The notes beneath the pieces were generated by a model. That model saw only the letters and a list, made by a program, of their open reading frames with translations, searched no databases and was not told the origin of the DNA. A stretch of DNA of 64,000 nucleotides from Vibrio crassostreae (GTDB lineage: Bacteria; Pseudomonadota; Gammaproteobacteria; Enterobacterales; Vibrionaceae). Below, one piece after another: positions 1 through 9,199 of this stretch (its first letter is position 1; every line of letters starts with the position of its first letter). The DNA lies in NCBI RefSeq assembly GCF_024347415.1, contig NZ_AP025477.1, positions 372,001 through 436,000 on the forward strand, given 5' to 3'. The translations under genes and the position numbers were made by a program.

Positions 1-546
1 GAAAAGGAAGCACTTTCTCAGCTCATCGTTGCTCAACTCGATGGTAAAAAACTATTGTTGCCACAGCCCGATCCAAATGATGCTGTGTGTAAGCAAAATG
101 GTAACCGTGTTATTAAGAGCAACCATGATGAACTGCACTCGACACAGGTGGCTGATGTTTTGACGAAACGCGCGACGACTACTGACGCTCAAGATGAAGG
201 AGACACTCCGGTGAAACTGATCGATTCCAAAGTGATAGAGGGTGACCTATCGATTCTTGGTTTAGAGAAAATGAAGCAAATCGTTGTGCTTTTCGAGGAG
301 AGCAGCAACCTTACTTTGAATGAATTAGTCGAGGCGAGTGAAGCCGATAATGGACGAGAAGTGAAGTCTTTGGCGCACAAGCTTAAAGGATCTGCAGGTA
401 GCTTGGGTTTATCAGCACTGTACAGTTTATGTCAGAGCATTGAAGCAAGTGAAGCCCCATTACTGCATTACAGAGATAACGACCAAGCTTTATCCGAATT
501 GGTTAAAGATTCGTTAGAGGCCCTCCTCCCTTATGTTTCTGCTTAA
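1..546 (+). CDS. Hybrid sensor histidine kinase, C-terminal HPt part (5' truncated by window)
   Basis: The frame is open from base 1, so this is the tail of a longer protein. The last ~110 residues form a histidine phosphotransfer (HPt) domain: the phospho-accepting His is at bases 376-378 in LAHKLKGSAGSLGL, the usual HPt helix signature. A Thr/Asp-rich linker precedes it. HPt domains at this position terminate ArcB/TorS-type phosphorelay kinases and pass phosphate to a response regulator. The input and kinase domains lie outside the window, so the stimulus cannot be told. A TTG at base 55 could be mistaken for a start, but the upstream residues remain protein-like and no ribosome site precedes it. 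Confidence 0.85.
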   Translation, partial: EKEALSQLIVAQLDGKKLLLPQPDPNDAVCKQNGNRVIKSNHDELHSTQVADVLTKRATTTDAQDEGDTPVKLIDSKVIEGDLSILGLEKMKQIVVLFEESSNLTLNELVEASEADNGREVKSLAHKLKGSAGSLGLSALYSLCQSIEASEAPLLHYRDNDQALSELVKDSLEALLPYVSA

Positions 547-590
547 TGGTGTAAGTTTGTTTTAAGCAATACCCAATCAGCAAGACCAAC

Positions 591-627
591 AAAAAATCCT
601 CTGTACGAATATCGTCAGAGGATTTTT
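591..627 (+). terminator. Rho-independent terminator after the sensor kinase gene
   Basis: A 7-bp stem (ATCCTCTG-type arms) flanked by an A-run on the left and T-run on the right, so it can end transcription in both directions. It lies between the plus-strand kinase and the minus-strand cti gene, which converge here. Confidence 0.8.
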
Positions 628-720
628 TGTATCGAGCAAGTGAGCCTTCTTTCATAACGACTAGCCTCTTAAAACTAATCTCTCCCAAGAGCTTGAACTA
701 AAACCAAGGCTTATTACTTA

Positions 721-3075
721 TTATCTATTTTCAAAGCGGTTGTAATCCAACAAACCAAACTCAATTGGTTGGTCTTGTTGATACCAACGATGCACTCGGT
801 CACTGAATGGCCAGAACTCGCTAGAACTGCGTCGTACCGCAAACTTGTCTAGCAACGCCACGTAGTCTTCTTCTGTGTTTAAGTTTTGTAGCGCTTTAAC
901 CAGAGTCGGAATCTCATTCTCAGTTAATGACAGGTAAGCCGCAGGGTAGCTACCGACAACGCCTCGTACGAGCGTAAGGTCATCATTGGCATAATCGCGG
1001 TTACCTTCTTCATTAAAAAGGCTAGAAATGTTGCTGTGAGCGTTATTGTGAATCATGGTGAACAGCTGCTCTTCGCCGTTTTCGCCTTCAATCATGATCA
1101 TGACTAATTGAGGTACATGACGTAGGCCTTCTCCCTTAATCAAATTCACTTGATTAAGCAGTGCTTCATTCTTTTTACCAAAACCTGTTTCAACAATATC
1201 AAAGCGATTATCGAGGACAGGTGCGAGCTTATCTTTGATCATGTTAAGCAGTTCACGCTTAGGATCGGCCGTTTTGTAAACCACACTGGTTGGTTGTTCA
1301 AAAGGTGCAATATTACGCTGCAAGTAGTCGCTCAATTGTGTGCTTTGGTTTTTATACCAACTTGAGTGTTCAATATGTCGCACGTCTTTAGGAAGAAGGG
1401 TTAAGAAATTACTCTCACCTTCAAGGCGTAAGAAGTCCATGAACATGCGTGTAATCAGTTGGTGGCCAAAGTTACCGTAGACATCGAAGCCTGCGACGAG
1501 AAGATAATGAATGCGTTCTAAAAGAGCATAATCAAGAATCCATGCCGTCTTAGGTTGCGTGCCAACTAACCCTTGCACAACAGATGCGCTATCAAAATGT
1601 CTAAAGATGGTGAGGGCTGCATTTGGGTTGACGCCATCGCCATCCCAAATGATGTCAGTGTCCAGGTTTACGCCACTTTCAAACCATTGGTTGGTGAAGT
1701 CTGATTTGGCATTTAGGTATCGTGCTTGTTGCTTCGCGTATCTTACCCAATTAGTGACAGGAACCGTATTGCTGTCTAGCTCACTAGGTAGCTTTAAGTT
1801 TTTCTTTTGGCTCGCGTAGAAGGCGTTTATTTCTGGTAAGTCGGCTTTCTCAGGGTCAATGAAGAAAATCCAAAAACGATCGTTAATCACGTTTAGAGCA
1901 AGTTGACCTCGACACACTGGCCCTTTGATAAAGGCCATGATGGTGTTTTGAGCATTGTCCAACATGAAGTGGAAGCGCGAGTTTACTGGCAGCGCTTCAA
2001 ACGAAGTCATTGGGTTAGCAGAAACATCAATGTTGTAACTAGGAAGTTGTTTTACTGAGTAATTCGCATCGACAAACCAGTTATTCCACTTTTGTAGACG
2101 TTCTTTACTAAGTGCGAAAGGCATGTGCGTTTTGTCGACGATGCTGCCTTGCTCTGGAATCAGGCGGTAGTAAACACGGTCTACTTTTGGATCGTCATAA
2201 GGGCGACGAGTCGTGATGCGTTTTACCGCTTCACCTGGTGGTGTTGCAGAGCGAACAACAGTGAAGAAACGTGTGGGTTGAGCTAAATCAGAAAAATAGA
2301 CGTGAGATAAAAACAGGTGCTCATAGATGTAACGAGCTGAAAGTTGGCTCTTATTGTCACTTTTATTTAAAAAGCTTTCGTAGACATTAACGAGCTCTTG
2401 TTCCGCATCATTCAGCGGGATATGGTCGTTCATCAACGCGCCATTTTCTAACCAACTCATTAAAGTTGCGTATTCTGTTTTATCTAAATTCGGCATCCCA
2501 TACGGCATTCCCCAAGTTGGGTAATCTCTCTCATATTGGGCATACTCTTCAATCGTTGGGCACTGTTGGTCTCGGTCGGTTGAAAAGTCGAAACCTTCTA
2601 GCTGGGTTTGATCGGGTAGAGGGTGATTCTCTTTCTGGATCAACATACGAGAAACAAGACCTGCATCGAGGTTAGCGGTTGAGTTCTGCATACGCTCATT
2701 GAGGACAGGATGAAAATCCGCATCACGCCACTCTTGTGTGGTTATAGCATCTTCAAACAAGCGAGTAGGGGCAGAAGCAGTTAAACGGGTACCTTGATAA
2801 ACGAGTGCTTTGCTTGCACCTCGGTCTATACCTTCTACTGAAGACATCTTTAACTGGCAGGGCGCATCATAACAAGCGTGACAAACCACGCATCGGTTAT
2901 CAATGATGGGTTTTACTTCGTTAATGAAGTGCTGTGCTTGAGCCGAAAGAATAGGGGCTTGGCGATCGCGTACTTGTTGCTCACCAAACAACTCGTCGAA
3001 GTTTAAACCCGCGTAGACGGCACAACCTGAGAAGACGCTAACAAAAGCTAAAATGAAGAGTTTTTTCAAATTCAT
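721..3075 (-). CDS. cti: Fatty acid cis/trans isomerase (Cti), periplasmic c-type haem protein
   Basis: 784 residues, the usual length of Cti. The protein converts cis unsaturated membrane fatty acids to trans, stiffening the membrane under solvent or heat stress. The N-terminus is a secretion signal ending in a lipobox-like FSGC at about residues 15-18, followed around residue 62 by a c-type haem motif CVVCH, which is diagnostic for the family; a second Cys pair (HACYDAPC) follows directly. Overall sequence (DYPTWGMPYGMPNL, RPYDDPKVDRVYYRL) fits the family. The start is the ATG at 3073-3075, directly before the signal peptide. It is transcribed alone, 200 bases downstream of the VRR-NUC gene on the same strand. 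Identification is by recognition of the family; enzymatic activity is inferred. Confidence 0.9.
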   Translation of the reverse strand: MNLKKLFILAFVSVFSGCAVYAGLNFDELFGEQQVRDRQAPILSAQAQHFINEVKPIIDNRCVVCHACYDAPCQLKMSSVEGIDRGASKALVYQGTRLTASAPTRLFEDAITTQEWRDADFHPVLNERMQNSTANLDAGLVSRMLIQKENHPLPDQTQLEGFDFSTDRDQQCPTIEEYAQYERDYPTWGMPYGMPNLDKTEYATLMSWLENGALMNDHIPLNDAEQELVNVYESFLNKSDNKSQLSARYIYEHLFLSHVYFSDLAQPTRFFTVVRSATPPGEAVKRITTRRPYDDPKVDRVYYRLIPEQGSIVDKTHMPFALSKERLQKWNNWFVDANYSVKQLPSYNIDVSANPMTSFEALPVNSRFHFMLDNAQNTIMAFIKGPVCRGQLALNVINDRFWIFFIDPEKADLPEINAFYASQKKNLKLPSELDSNTVPVTNWVRYAKQQARYLNAKSDFTNQWFESGVNLDTDIIWDGDGVNPNAALTIFRHFDSASVVQGLVGTQPKTAWILDYALLERIHYLLVAGFDVYGNFGHQLITRMFMDFLRLEGESNFLTLLPKDVRHIEHSSWYKNQSTQLSDYLQRNIAPFEQPTSVVYKTADPKRELLNMIKDKLAPVLDNRFDIVETGFGKKNEALLNQVNLIKGEGLRHVPQLVMIMIEGENGEEQLFTMIHNNAHSNISSLFNEEGNRDYANDDLTLVRGVVGSYPAAYLSLTENEIPTLVKALQNLNTEEDYVALLDKFAVRRSSSEFWPFSDRVHRWYQQDQPIEFGLLDYNRFENR

Positions 3076-3275
3076 ACGTATTTATATATTAAGCATTTTC
3101 TCTAATTATATCGAAAATGATTGAAAATGCTCATGTTCTAACAATCTTATAGATAAGATCTTGATGGAACCGAGTAACTTGTCGATGCACGTCACTCGCT
3201 TTTGCTCATAAATTAGGGCTTAGACCCAGCCAGATTAAGCACTAAGAGCTAACAGCCATGAGCTAAGAGTAAGAC

Positions 3276-4940
3276 TCATTGATTGACGTAACAAACAGAG
3301 AAAGGGACAGACAATCGCTCAAACTCTTTGATCCAGCGCCACTGGTTGTCTTGCAGCTTATCTCCTGGGCCTTTGACTTCAATCCAATGAAACCGTTCGT
3401 CTTTGAACGCAATCAAATCGGGCATCCCGGTTCTAAATAGCTTTAAGTCACTCAATAACACTTTGAACAGGTCGATAATCAAGGCGTTAGGAATAGCTTC
3501 CATGCTGTGTTCGATGAGTGCTTTAGGGAAATGATTCCAATGAACAAAGGGATTAGCCATGCCTTGCTTTTCATCGTAGTTCTCAAGTAAGTGGTTCAGC
3601 CCGTGTTCGGATAGGGTTTGGAACACAGCTTCAATTTGCTCGGCTCGTTTGTCTATAAAGTCTGAGTGATACAAGTCCAGTGGCCGATGTTGGTAACGAT
3701 TGATAAAAGCACCTTCGACATCAGAGAAAATGACATCCCAAAAAGCCAAACCGAACAAACCACACAGAAAACTGTTTTCAGAAAAGTAGACATCCCAGCC
3801 TTGGCTTTCAAAATGTTGCTTTACCGCAAGCTCGACTCGCGTTTGGCTGAGGTCTAATTCCAGTTTTATCTGCGCGCAACTTGGCTTTGAAGGGCGAGGG
3901 ACCTTGTGGCCCTGCTTCCGTAATAACCTCTGTTCAAGCTTAACCGCGACCTCTAGCTCTGACACATCCGATGGAGTAGCTTGCATTTGCGTGACAATGT
4001 CACACATTGAGTCTAACTCGCCTTGTTTTTCATAGATGCGCGCAAGTCGTTCTCTGCTCGGAGGAAGTTCCGATTGTTTGAACCAAAAGATAGCTCGTTC
4101 GTTTAGGTTTAATCTTTCTAGATCACGGGCAATATCATTGATCAAACGCGATCGTTTTCTGGCAATGCTTTTGTGTTCTGATTCTGCGGGTATCGACTGT
4201 AAAAGCTGCTCAAGAAACTCACTGTCTTTGCGGTCACCTTCTGAATACAAGCGTTGAATATCGCGTATCTGGAGCAATTGATTGAGTTGATCTCTAGAAG
4301 TGAAGAAGCGGCGCTGTTTGCTTAATGGATAGTTCTCAAAGGTATTGAACCCAAGGTCGCTTAACACGAATTGGCTTAAGTCTTGATAGGTGTTGGCAAA
4401 GAATAGCAACAGTAATACATCAATCACTTGAGATTGGACGACATAAATACAGTCGAAGGTTAGGTTTCGAAATTGGTCGAAAGGCTGCTGATCAAGCAGT
4501 AACAACAGCTTATCTTTCTTGGCAGAACTGTTGCTCTTAAGGGCGGGGAATACATTCAACAGCTCTGGTTTAGTGAGTAAGTGTAACCCGAGTTCGACCT
4601 CATTAATTACGAGGTTATGTTGCTTTGTGGGATGACTTAACATAATAAAGCCTGAGTTGCTCAGCTCTTGTAGTGTGCTATTTAAGTCAGGAATTTCTAG
4701 ATAGTTGAGTTTATCGCTGCGAAACCAACAGCCTTTACGAGAAAGTAAACGAACCATTAAACATTGGCTTGAAACAGAAAGACGTTTGTATTCAGACAAC
4801 CAACGGCACTCATCGTCACTCAGAAGATCAGGGTAGAGCGTTTGCGCGTGTTCAACCAATCGATTGAAGTTGTCGAGATAATAAGTAGGGGAGAGCTGAG
4901 GAGTGGTTGCTATCGTCAATGGAGAAGTCGCTTGATACAA
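3276..4940 (-). CDS. VRR-NUC domain nuclease (bacterial FAN1-like)
   Basis: 554 residues. The C-terminal ~50 residues contain the VRR-NUC core, TGMPDLIAF then WIEVKGPGDKLQDNQ, with the acidic and Lys residues of the PD-(D/E)XK nuclease fold (D, then E-V-K). The N-terminal part is helical and resembles the SAP-like/TPR organisation of bacterial FAN1 homologues, structure-specific nucleases implicated in interstrand cross-link repair. The only start that keeps the N-terminus is TTG at 4938-4940; the first in-frame ATG is about 65 codons further in. The TTG sits on the T-run of the terminator that ends the upstream transporter gene, so spacing to any promoter is very tight. Function is inferred from the domain. 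Confidence 0.85.
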   Translation of the reverse strand: MYQATSPLTIATTPQLSPTYYLDNFNRLVEHAQTLYPDLLSDDECRWLSEYKRLSVSSQCLMVRLLSRKGCWFRSDKLNYLEIPDLNSTLQELSNSGFIMLSHPTKQHNLVINEVELGLHLLTKPELLNVFPALKSNSSAKKDKLLLLLDQQPFDQFRNLTFDCIYVVQSQVIDVLLLLFFANTYQDLSQFVLSDLGFNTFENYPLSKQRRFFTSRDQLNQLLQIRDIQRLYSEGDRKDSEFLEQLLQSIPAESEHKSIARKRSRLINDIARDLERLNLNERAIFWFKQSELPPSRERLARIYEKQGELDSMCDIVTQMQATPSDVSELEVAVKLEQRLLRKQGHKVPRPSKPSCAQIKLELDLSQTRVELAVKQHFESQGWDVYFSENSFLCGLFGLAFWDVIFSDVEGAFINRYQHRPLDLYHSDFIDKRAEQIEAVFQTLSEHGLNHLLENYDEKQGMANPFVHWNHFPKALIEHSMEAIPNALIIDLFKVLLSDLKLFRTGMPDLIAFKDERFHWIEVKGPGDKLQDNQWRWIKEFERLSVPFSVCYVNQ

Positions 4941-4969
4941 AAAGAGCCTAACCCTAAGGTTAAGCTCTT
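4939..4969 (-). terminator. Terminator of the OFA transporter gene
   Basis: Two 12-base arms (AAGAGCCTAACC and GGTTAAGCTCTT, one mismatch) separated by CTAA, followed on the minus strand by five T. It ends the transporter transcript and overlaps the start codon region of the VRR-NUC gene. Confidence 0.75.
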
Positions 4970-4997
4970 CAGTAACAAATTCAATCTTTTCTGTTGA

Positions 4998-6236
4998 TTA
5001 AGCTTGTGATGCTTTTAGTTCAGCAACTTTAGCTTCAGAGATTGGCTTAGTGATGATTGCTAGAACAATACACACTGCCATCATAACTGCTGAGATTGTG
5101 TAAGCTAGGCCGTAACCTTCGCCGTTTGACATTGAGAAGCCAACAACTGCTGCACCGATAGCGCCGCCGATACCCCATGCCGTGTAAAGCACGCCGTAGT
5201 TAGTACCGTAGTTTTTCAGACCGTAGAACTCAGCAGTAAGAGTTGGGAATACTGCTAGAAGCGTACCGTAACCAACAGCTGCGATAGCCGTACCAATGAT
5301 TAGCGTGAATTCAGAGTTGAACGTAGCGAATAGAGCCATGTTCGCGCCTTGAAGGATGAACGCTAGAAGTAGAGTACGTACGCCACCAATTTTATCTGCA
5401 AGCATACCCGCAGCAACACGGCCGCCTGAGTTGAATACTGCAAGGATAGACGCTAGGTAAACTGCGTTTGGCAGGTTAGCTTGAACGCTAGCAATCGTAG
5501 TGATGTTACCGATGATCATTAGACCAACAGATGCAGCGAATGCGTACATGATCCATAGAGAGTAGAACTGAGGAGTCTTCAGCATTACTTTCCAAGTTAG
5601 GTCTTCAGTCTTCTTAACCGCTTTAGGAGCTTGGCCTGCTTTTACTTTAGGCTCAGCTGGCGTGTAATCCGCTGGTGGGTTGTTGATTGTTGCTGCTAGA
5701 GGTACTGCGATTGCAAGTACACCAACACCAAGAATCATAAAGCTTGTTTGGATACCCATGCTATCGATTAGCGCAGAAGTTAGTGGTGCTAGGTAAATAG
5801 CAGCAAGACCGAAGCCAGCAGCGATTAGACCGTTAACCATACCTTTCTTAGAAGAATGGAACCACTTCATTGCTGATGGAGAAAGACATGCGTAACCGAA
5901 GCCGATACCAGCACCTGTCATCACGCCAAACGTTAGGTTTAGCATCATAGGTGTTGTTGCGAAACCAGAAGCAATCATACCTAGGCCAGTAAGCGCTGTA
6001 CCTAGGATAAGGATCTTACGTGGACCCATACGGTCTTGTAGGATGCCCGCAACAAGAAGACAAACAGAGAATGTGATAGTTGCAATAGCGTAAGGTGAAG
6101 ATGCTTCAGCAGCACTCCAACCAGCTTCAGTTACTAGCGCTTTGTTAAATACACTCCAAGCATACAGGATGCCAAGACAAAGGTTGATACAGAAGCCTGC
6201 TAGCAGGATACGTGTTGCTTTATCAATCTTGCTCAT
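4998..6236 (-). CDS. MFS transporter, oxalate/formate antiporter (OFA) family
   Basis: About 412 residues with 12 predicted membrane segments. The sequence pattern (LLAGFCINLCLGILYAWSVF at the N-terminus, GILQDRMGPRKI as the cytoplasmic loop 2-3 signature, SSKKGMVNGLIAAGFG, ending with a short charged tail) matches the OxlT/YhjX group of major facilitator proteins. Substrates in this family are small monocarboxylates or dicarboxylates; which one here cannot be read from sequence. The preferred start is the ATG at 6234-6236 (MSKIDK), preceded by GAGA; an upstream ATG at 6257 would add seven residues. Single gene with its own terminator and a long upstream region. Confidence 0.85.
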   Translation of the reverse strand: MSKIDKATRILLAGFCINLCLGILYAWSVFNKALVTEAGWSAAEASSPYAIATITFSVCLLVAGILQDRMGPRKILILGTALTGLGMIASGFATTPMMLNLTFGVMTGAGIGFGYACLSPSAMKWFHSSKKGMVNGLIAAGFGLAAIYLAPLTSALIDSMGIQTSFMILGVGVLAIAVPLAATINNPPADYTPAEPKVKAGQAPKAVKKTEDLTWKVMLKTPQFYSLWIMYAFAASVGLMIIGNITTIASVQANLPNAVYLASILAVFNSGGRVAAGMLADKIGGVRTLLLAFILQGANMALFATFNSEFTLIIGTAIAAVGYGTLLAVFPTLTAEFYGLKNYGTNYGVLYTAWGIGGAIGAAVVGFSMSNGEGYGLAYTISAVMMAVCIVLAIITKPISEAKVAELKASQA

Positions 6237-6830
6237 TTTTATTCTCAGTTTTGTCATCGGTTAGTGGAGAGCCACTTAACTAAAGACGGGTTATTGTGAT
6301 TGTTTCTTCAAAATTAGTTTGCGTTTATCAACAGATAGCGCAAAAGAGCGCGGATTATAACCAATAAAAATGTGATTGGAATCTCTTTTTCCATTTTTGG
6401 TAAATTAACTTCAGTTTGTTAATGGGTTGTTTTTCATTGGTTTTCAAAATGTTTTTAACACCTTTCTATTTTGTTCTTTTTCGCCCTGTTACCCAATTAT
6501 TCCTGGGATTTCGAGGTGATAAATTTTTAGTAGACTCGTATTCCGTGCGGATATCACAGAGTTGCAAAAAATTTTAATTAATTTCCAAGGTTAAATTTGT
6601 GTAACAAAATAAATCGAAGTAGTGCTTTTTTCATATGAGACAAGGAGTAACGGAGTTCTATTAGAAACAATATGTTAACCAATTGTTAATGGTGGTTTTT
6701 GAAGGTGCCTTTGCTTACATTTTGTTCGATCTGAGGGGTTGTGTTGTTGGGAAAAAGTGGGAAAATAGTACGCAAACTGAGATTCCAAAAATGAAAGGAT
6801 GCGTTTCTAGTCTATTACGAGGCGAGTATT
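6237..6830. other. Long AT-rich intergenic region between divergent genes
   Basis: About 590 bases separating the OFA transporter (minus) from a small membrane protein gene (plus). It must carry both promoters. I found no convincing operator, structured RNA or well-supported ORF; the short frame at 6683-6886 has no ribosome site and ends inside the next gene. Confidence 0.5.
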
Positions 6831-7211
6831 ATGAAACTATTTTTAATTCTATTGATGTCGATTACTGGTGGTGTAGCAGCGGCTGATCATATTCATTCTT
6901 TCTTGTTCGGCTTCTACATCGCGGCATTGGCTGTAGGCAGTTGTTACTGGCTTGCATTCCGCAGCACGCGTTTCCCACAGTTGGCATTAGTGCTATTGAT
7001 GTGTGGCTTTTTTGCAAAAATTGCAGTGACGGTTATCGGTGTTTCTTGGGGTATCTCGAACGATATCATTCAATCGCCGTTCATTTTCTCGTTGTCATAC
7101 CTGTTCTTCTTAGTGGTTGTGTCTTACGTTTGGTTTGCATACCGCGATAAACTGACGATGAAGAAGCGCGCTAAACAGGTAGAAGAGTCTCGCAAACAAG
7201 CGGCAGCATAA
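6831..7211 (+). CDS. Small inner-membrane protein of unknown function
   Basis: 126 residues with about four hydrophobic helices (residues 1-18, 24-45, 50-72, 85-103) and a strongly charged, Lys/Arg/Glu-rich C-terminal tail that is likely cytoplasmic. The topology is loosely reminiscent of AtpI-like proteins but I see no diagnostic motif. The start ATG at 6831 is preceded by GAGGCG. It is followed immediately by a strong terminator, so it forms a single-gene unit divergent from the OFA transporter gene. No function is assigned. Confidence 0.7.
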   Translation: MKLFLILLMSITGGVAAADHIHSFLFGFYIAALAVGSCYWLAFRSTRFPQLALVLLMCGFFAKIAVTVIGVSWGISNDIIQSPFIFSLSYLFFLVVVSYVWFAYRDKLTMKKRAKQVEESRKQAAA

Positions 7212-7228
7212 TTCGATTTGATTCTTAT

Positions 7229-7254
7229 AAAGCCTTCTTCGGAAGGCTTTTTTG
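7229..7254 (+). terminator. Terminator of the small membrane protein gene
   Basis: Perfect stem AAGCCTTC/GAAGGCTT with loop TTCG followed by six T, 18 bases after the stop codon. Confidence 0.9.
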
Positions 7255-7300
7255 ATCCTGCTTACCTGAACTCTATTATTTGGTTGTGACGGCAGATAAA

Positions 7301-7336
7301 AGAAACCCCAGTATGGTGACATACTGGGGTTTCTTG
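7301..7336 (-). terminator. Bidirectional terminator downstream of yajD
   Basis: Long stem GAAACCCCAGTAT / ATACTGGGGTTTC around the loop GGTGAC. It lies downstream of the minus-strand HNH gene; the A/T flanks allow action in either direction. Confidence 0.75.
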
Positions 7337-7391
7337 TTATTTATCTATTATCTAACAGTTACCATCTACCGAAGACAACTCTGAAGTCGTG

Positions 7392-7736
7392 TTACTTCTT
7401 CATCATCTTAGCGAGATCGGCGAACGGGTTGTGTGTCGCTGACTGATGATCATCTAAACTCGCTTTTGCATCCACACCATAACGTTCATGGTCAGTGTAT
7501 TTTGAATGCTCATGATCGTGACAGTACAGGCACAATAGCTCCCAGTTACTGCCATCTTCAGGGTTGTTTGTATGGTCGTGATCCACGTGGTGAACGGTAA
7601 GCTCTCGGAGGTTTGAGTAAACAAATTCACGCGCACATTTACCACATACCCAAGGGTACAGTTTTAGTGCTTTTTCGCGGTAGCCTTTCTCTTGGCGAGC
7701 ATACGCTGCACTCGAGCCTGTGAAATCAGAAGACAT
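7392..7736 (-). CDS. yajD: YajD-family HNH nuclease-like protein
   Basis: 114 residues. A CxxC pair (CGKC), the central HHVDHDHTNNPEDGSNWELLC segment and a second CxxC-like pair (CLYC, then HDHEH) form the zinc-coordinated HNH fold typical of YajD. The preferred start is the ATG at 7734-7736, with AAGGA seven bases upstream; a TTG two codons earlier lies too close to that ribosome site. YajD proteins are conserved in Gammaproteobacteria but their substrate is not established. Single gene with a terminator on its 3' side. Confidence 0.85.
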   Translation of the reverse strand: MSSDFTGSSAAYARQEKGYREKALKLYPWVCGKCAREFVYSNLRELTVHHVDHDHTNNPEDGSNWELLCLYCHDHEHSKYTDHERYGVDAKASLDDHQSATHNPFADLAKMMKK

Positions 7737-8011
7737 TGCCAAATCCTTATCAATTGTAATCTCCCGATTTTATCACAGCTTTCTTTAACCTGTAGGCATG
7801 TCGTGACTAAATCATGTTTCGTACTAACCGTTCTGTGGCTTAGGTTTGATTGGGCACTTATCTTTTACGTGTGCTATCTCATAAAGCAGGTTATGTCTTT
7901 CTGGAATAAGCCATGCTTAACAGTTTGAAAAGAAATTGTATTTAGGGGTTTTAACCAAGGGAGCGTGACCTAATATCAGTTAAAGCTACCCTATATTAAT
8001 AAGGAAATATC

Positions 8012-8869
8012 ATGTCAGAACAATACACACCGCCAAAAGTCTGGGTTAACGATACTGATGGTGGTAACAAGTGGGCAAATATCAATAGTCCTGAATCTGG
8101 CGCTCGCTTTGATAAAGAGCTTCCTGTTGGTGACCATGCTTTTCAATTGTATTCTCTTGGTACACCTAACGGTCAAAAAGTCACTATCTTGCTGGAAGAG
8201 TTGTTAGCGGCAGGTGTTAAAGAAGCGGAATATGATGCGTATTTGATTAACATTGGTGAAGCTGAACAGTTCTCTTCTGGTTTTGTTGGAGTGAATCCAA
8301 ATTCCAAAATACCGGCACTCGTTGATAAGTCTGGTGCTGAAGACGTGAATGTTTTCGAATCAGCATCTATCTTGATGCACTTAGCTGAAAAATTTGGTCA
8401 CTTCTTACCAAAAGAAGGGGCAGCGAGAACACAAACCATTAACTGGTTGTTCTGGGCTCAAGGTTCAGCACCATTCTTAGGTGGTGGTTTTGGCCACTTC
8501 TACGCTTACGCTGATGAAAAGCAAAAGTACCCAATTAACCGCTTTGCGATGGAAGCTAAGCGTCAACTAGACGTGTTAGACAAACAACTCGCAAATAGCA
8601 CATTTGTGGCAGGTGAAGAGCTAAGCATCGCTGATATCGCGATCTGGCCATGGTATGGCAACCTTGTGTTGGGCAAAATATACGATGCTGCTGAGTTCCT
8701 ACAGGTTGAGTCTTACACCAACGTTGTACGCTGGGCTAAACAACTAGAAGCGCGCGAAGGTTTTCAACGCGGCCGAGTGGTTAACCGTTCATTTGGCGAA
8801 GAGTGGGAGCAAGTACCAGAGCGCCATTCTGCGGAAGACATTGACCGTGTTTTGAAGCTACGCCCGTAG
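8012..8869 (+). CDS. yghU: Glutathione S-transferase family protein YghU
   Basis: 285 residues, the characteristic length of YghU, a thioredoxin-fold GST-like protein with disulfide-bond oxidoreductase activity in E. coli. Distinctive features are the N-terminal extension (YTPPKVWVNDTDGGNKWANI), the entry into the GST fold at QLYSLGTPNGQKVTILLEEL, the NPNSKIPAL cis-Pro loop and the ESASILMHLAEKFG glutathione-binding segment; the C-terminal helical domain has SIADIAIWPWYGN. The start has a purine-rich AAGGAA six bases upstream. Single gene with its own terminator. Confidence 0.92.
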   Translation: MSEQYTPPKVWVNDTDGGNKWANINSPESGARFDKELPVGDHAFQLYSLGTPNGQKVTILLEELLAAGVKEAEYDAYLINIGEAEQFSSGFVGVNPNSKIPALVDKSGAEDVNVFESASILMHLAEKFGHFLPKEGAARTQTINWLFWAQGSAPFLGGGFGHFYAYADEKQKYPINRFAMEAKRQLDVLDKQLANSTFVAGEELSIADIAIWPWYGNLVLGKIYDAAEFLQVESYTNVVRWAKQLEAREGFQRGRVVNRSFGEEWEQVPERHSAEDIDRVLKLRP

Positions 8870-8899
8870 TACTTTAAAGCGATAGTCGACACCACATTC

Positions 8900-8946
8900 A
8901 TAGAGTTTGTTTTAGCGGTCAACGTTAAATCAAACTCTATTTTTTG
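8900..8946 (+). terminator. Terminator of yghU
   Basis: Ten-base perfect arms ATAGAGTTTG / CAAACTCTAT enclosing a 21-base loop, followed by a T-run. Confidence 0.7.
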
Positions 8947-9141
8947 TTTCATCTAATCAACCTTTTCTTTCCTTTCTATATCAGCCTTTCGATAAATACC
9001 GTTACGACTCTCCTTCACACTATCATTCGTATTGCTAATTATTTTTTATATCTTTGATTACTAGAGGTTTTTATTCATATTTATGCCTTTTTACTAAAGC
9101 GATTTCATATTTTGTTACATCTCAACGATTAATTATTTATT

Positions 9142-9163
9142 GAAACGTTATAACATAACAATA
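9142..9163 (+). promoter_or_regulatory. Zur box (zinc-uptake regulator operator)
   Basis: GAAACGTTATAACATAACAA contains the inverted repeat GTTAT-AAC-ATAAC and matches the enterobacterial/Vibrio Zur consensus (RNNRNNGTTATANTATAACNNYNNY) closely. It lies 37 bases upstream of the GTG start of the His-rich outer membrane protein gene. Zur would repress here when zinc is plentiful. Confidence 0.8.
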
Positions 9164-9199
9164 AGTTTATTGGTGATGTATCTTAGAAAGGAAAAAGTT

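Noticed and set aside
6683..6886. Small ORF before the membrane protein gene
   Set aside because: No ribosome site, overlaps the real gene in another frame, no recognisable sequence.
9140..9199. Upstream ATG start for the His-rich outer membrane protein
   Set aside because: It would translate the Zur box and place 20 residues before a clean signal peptide; GTG 9200 has the ribosome site.
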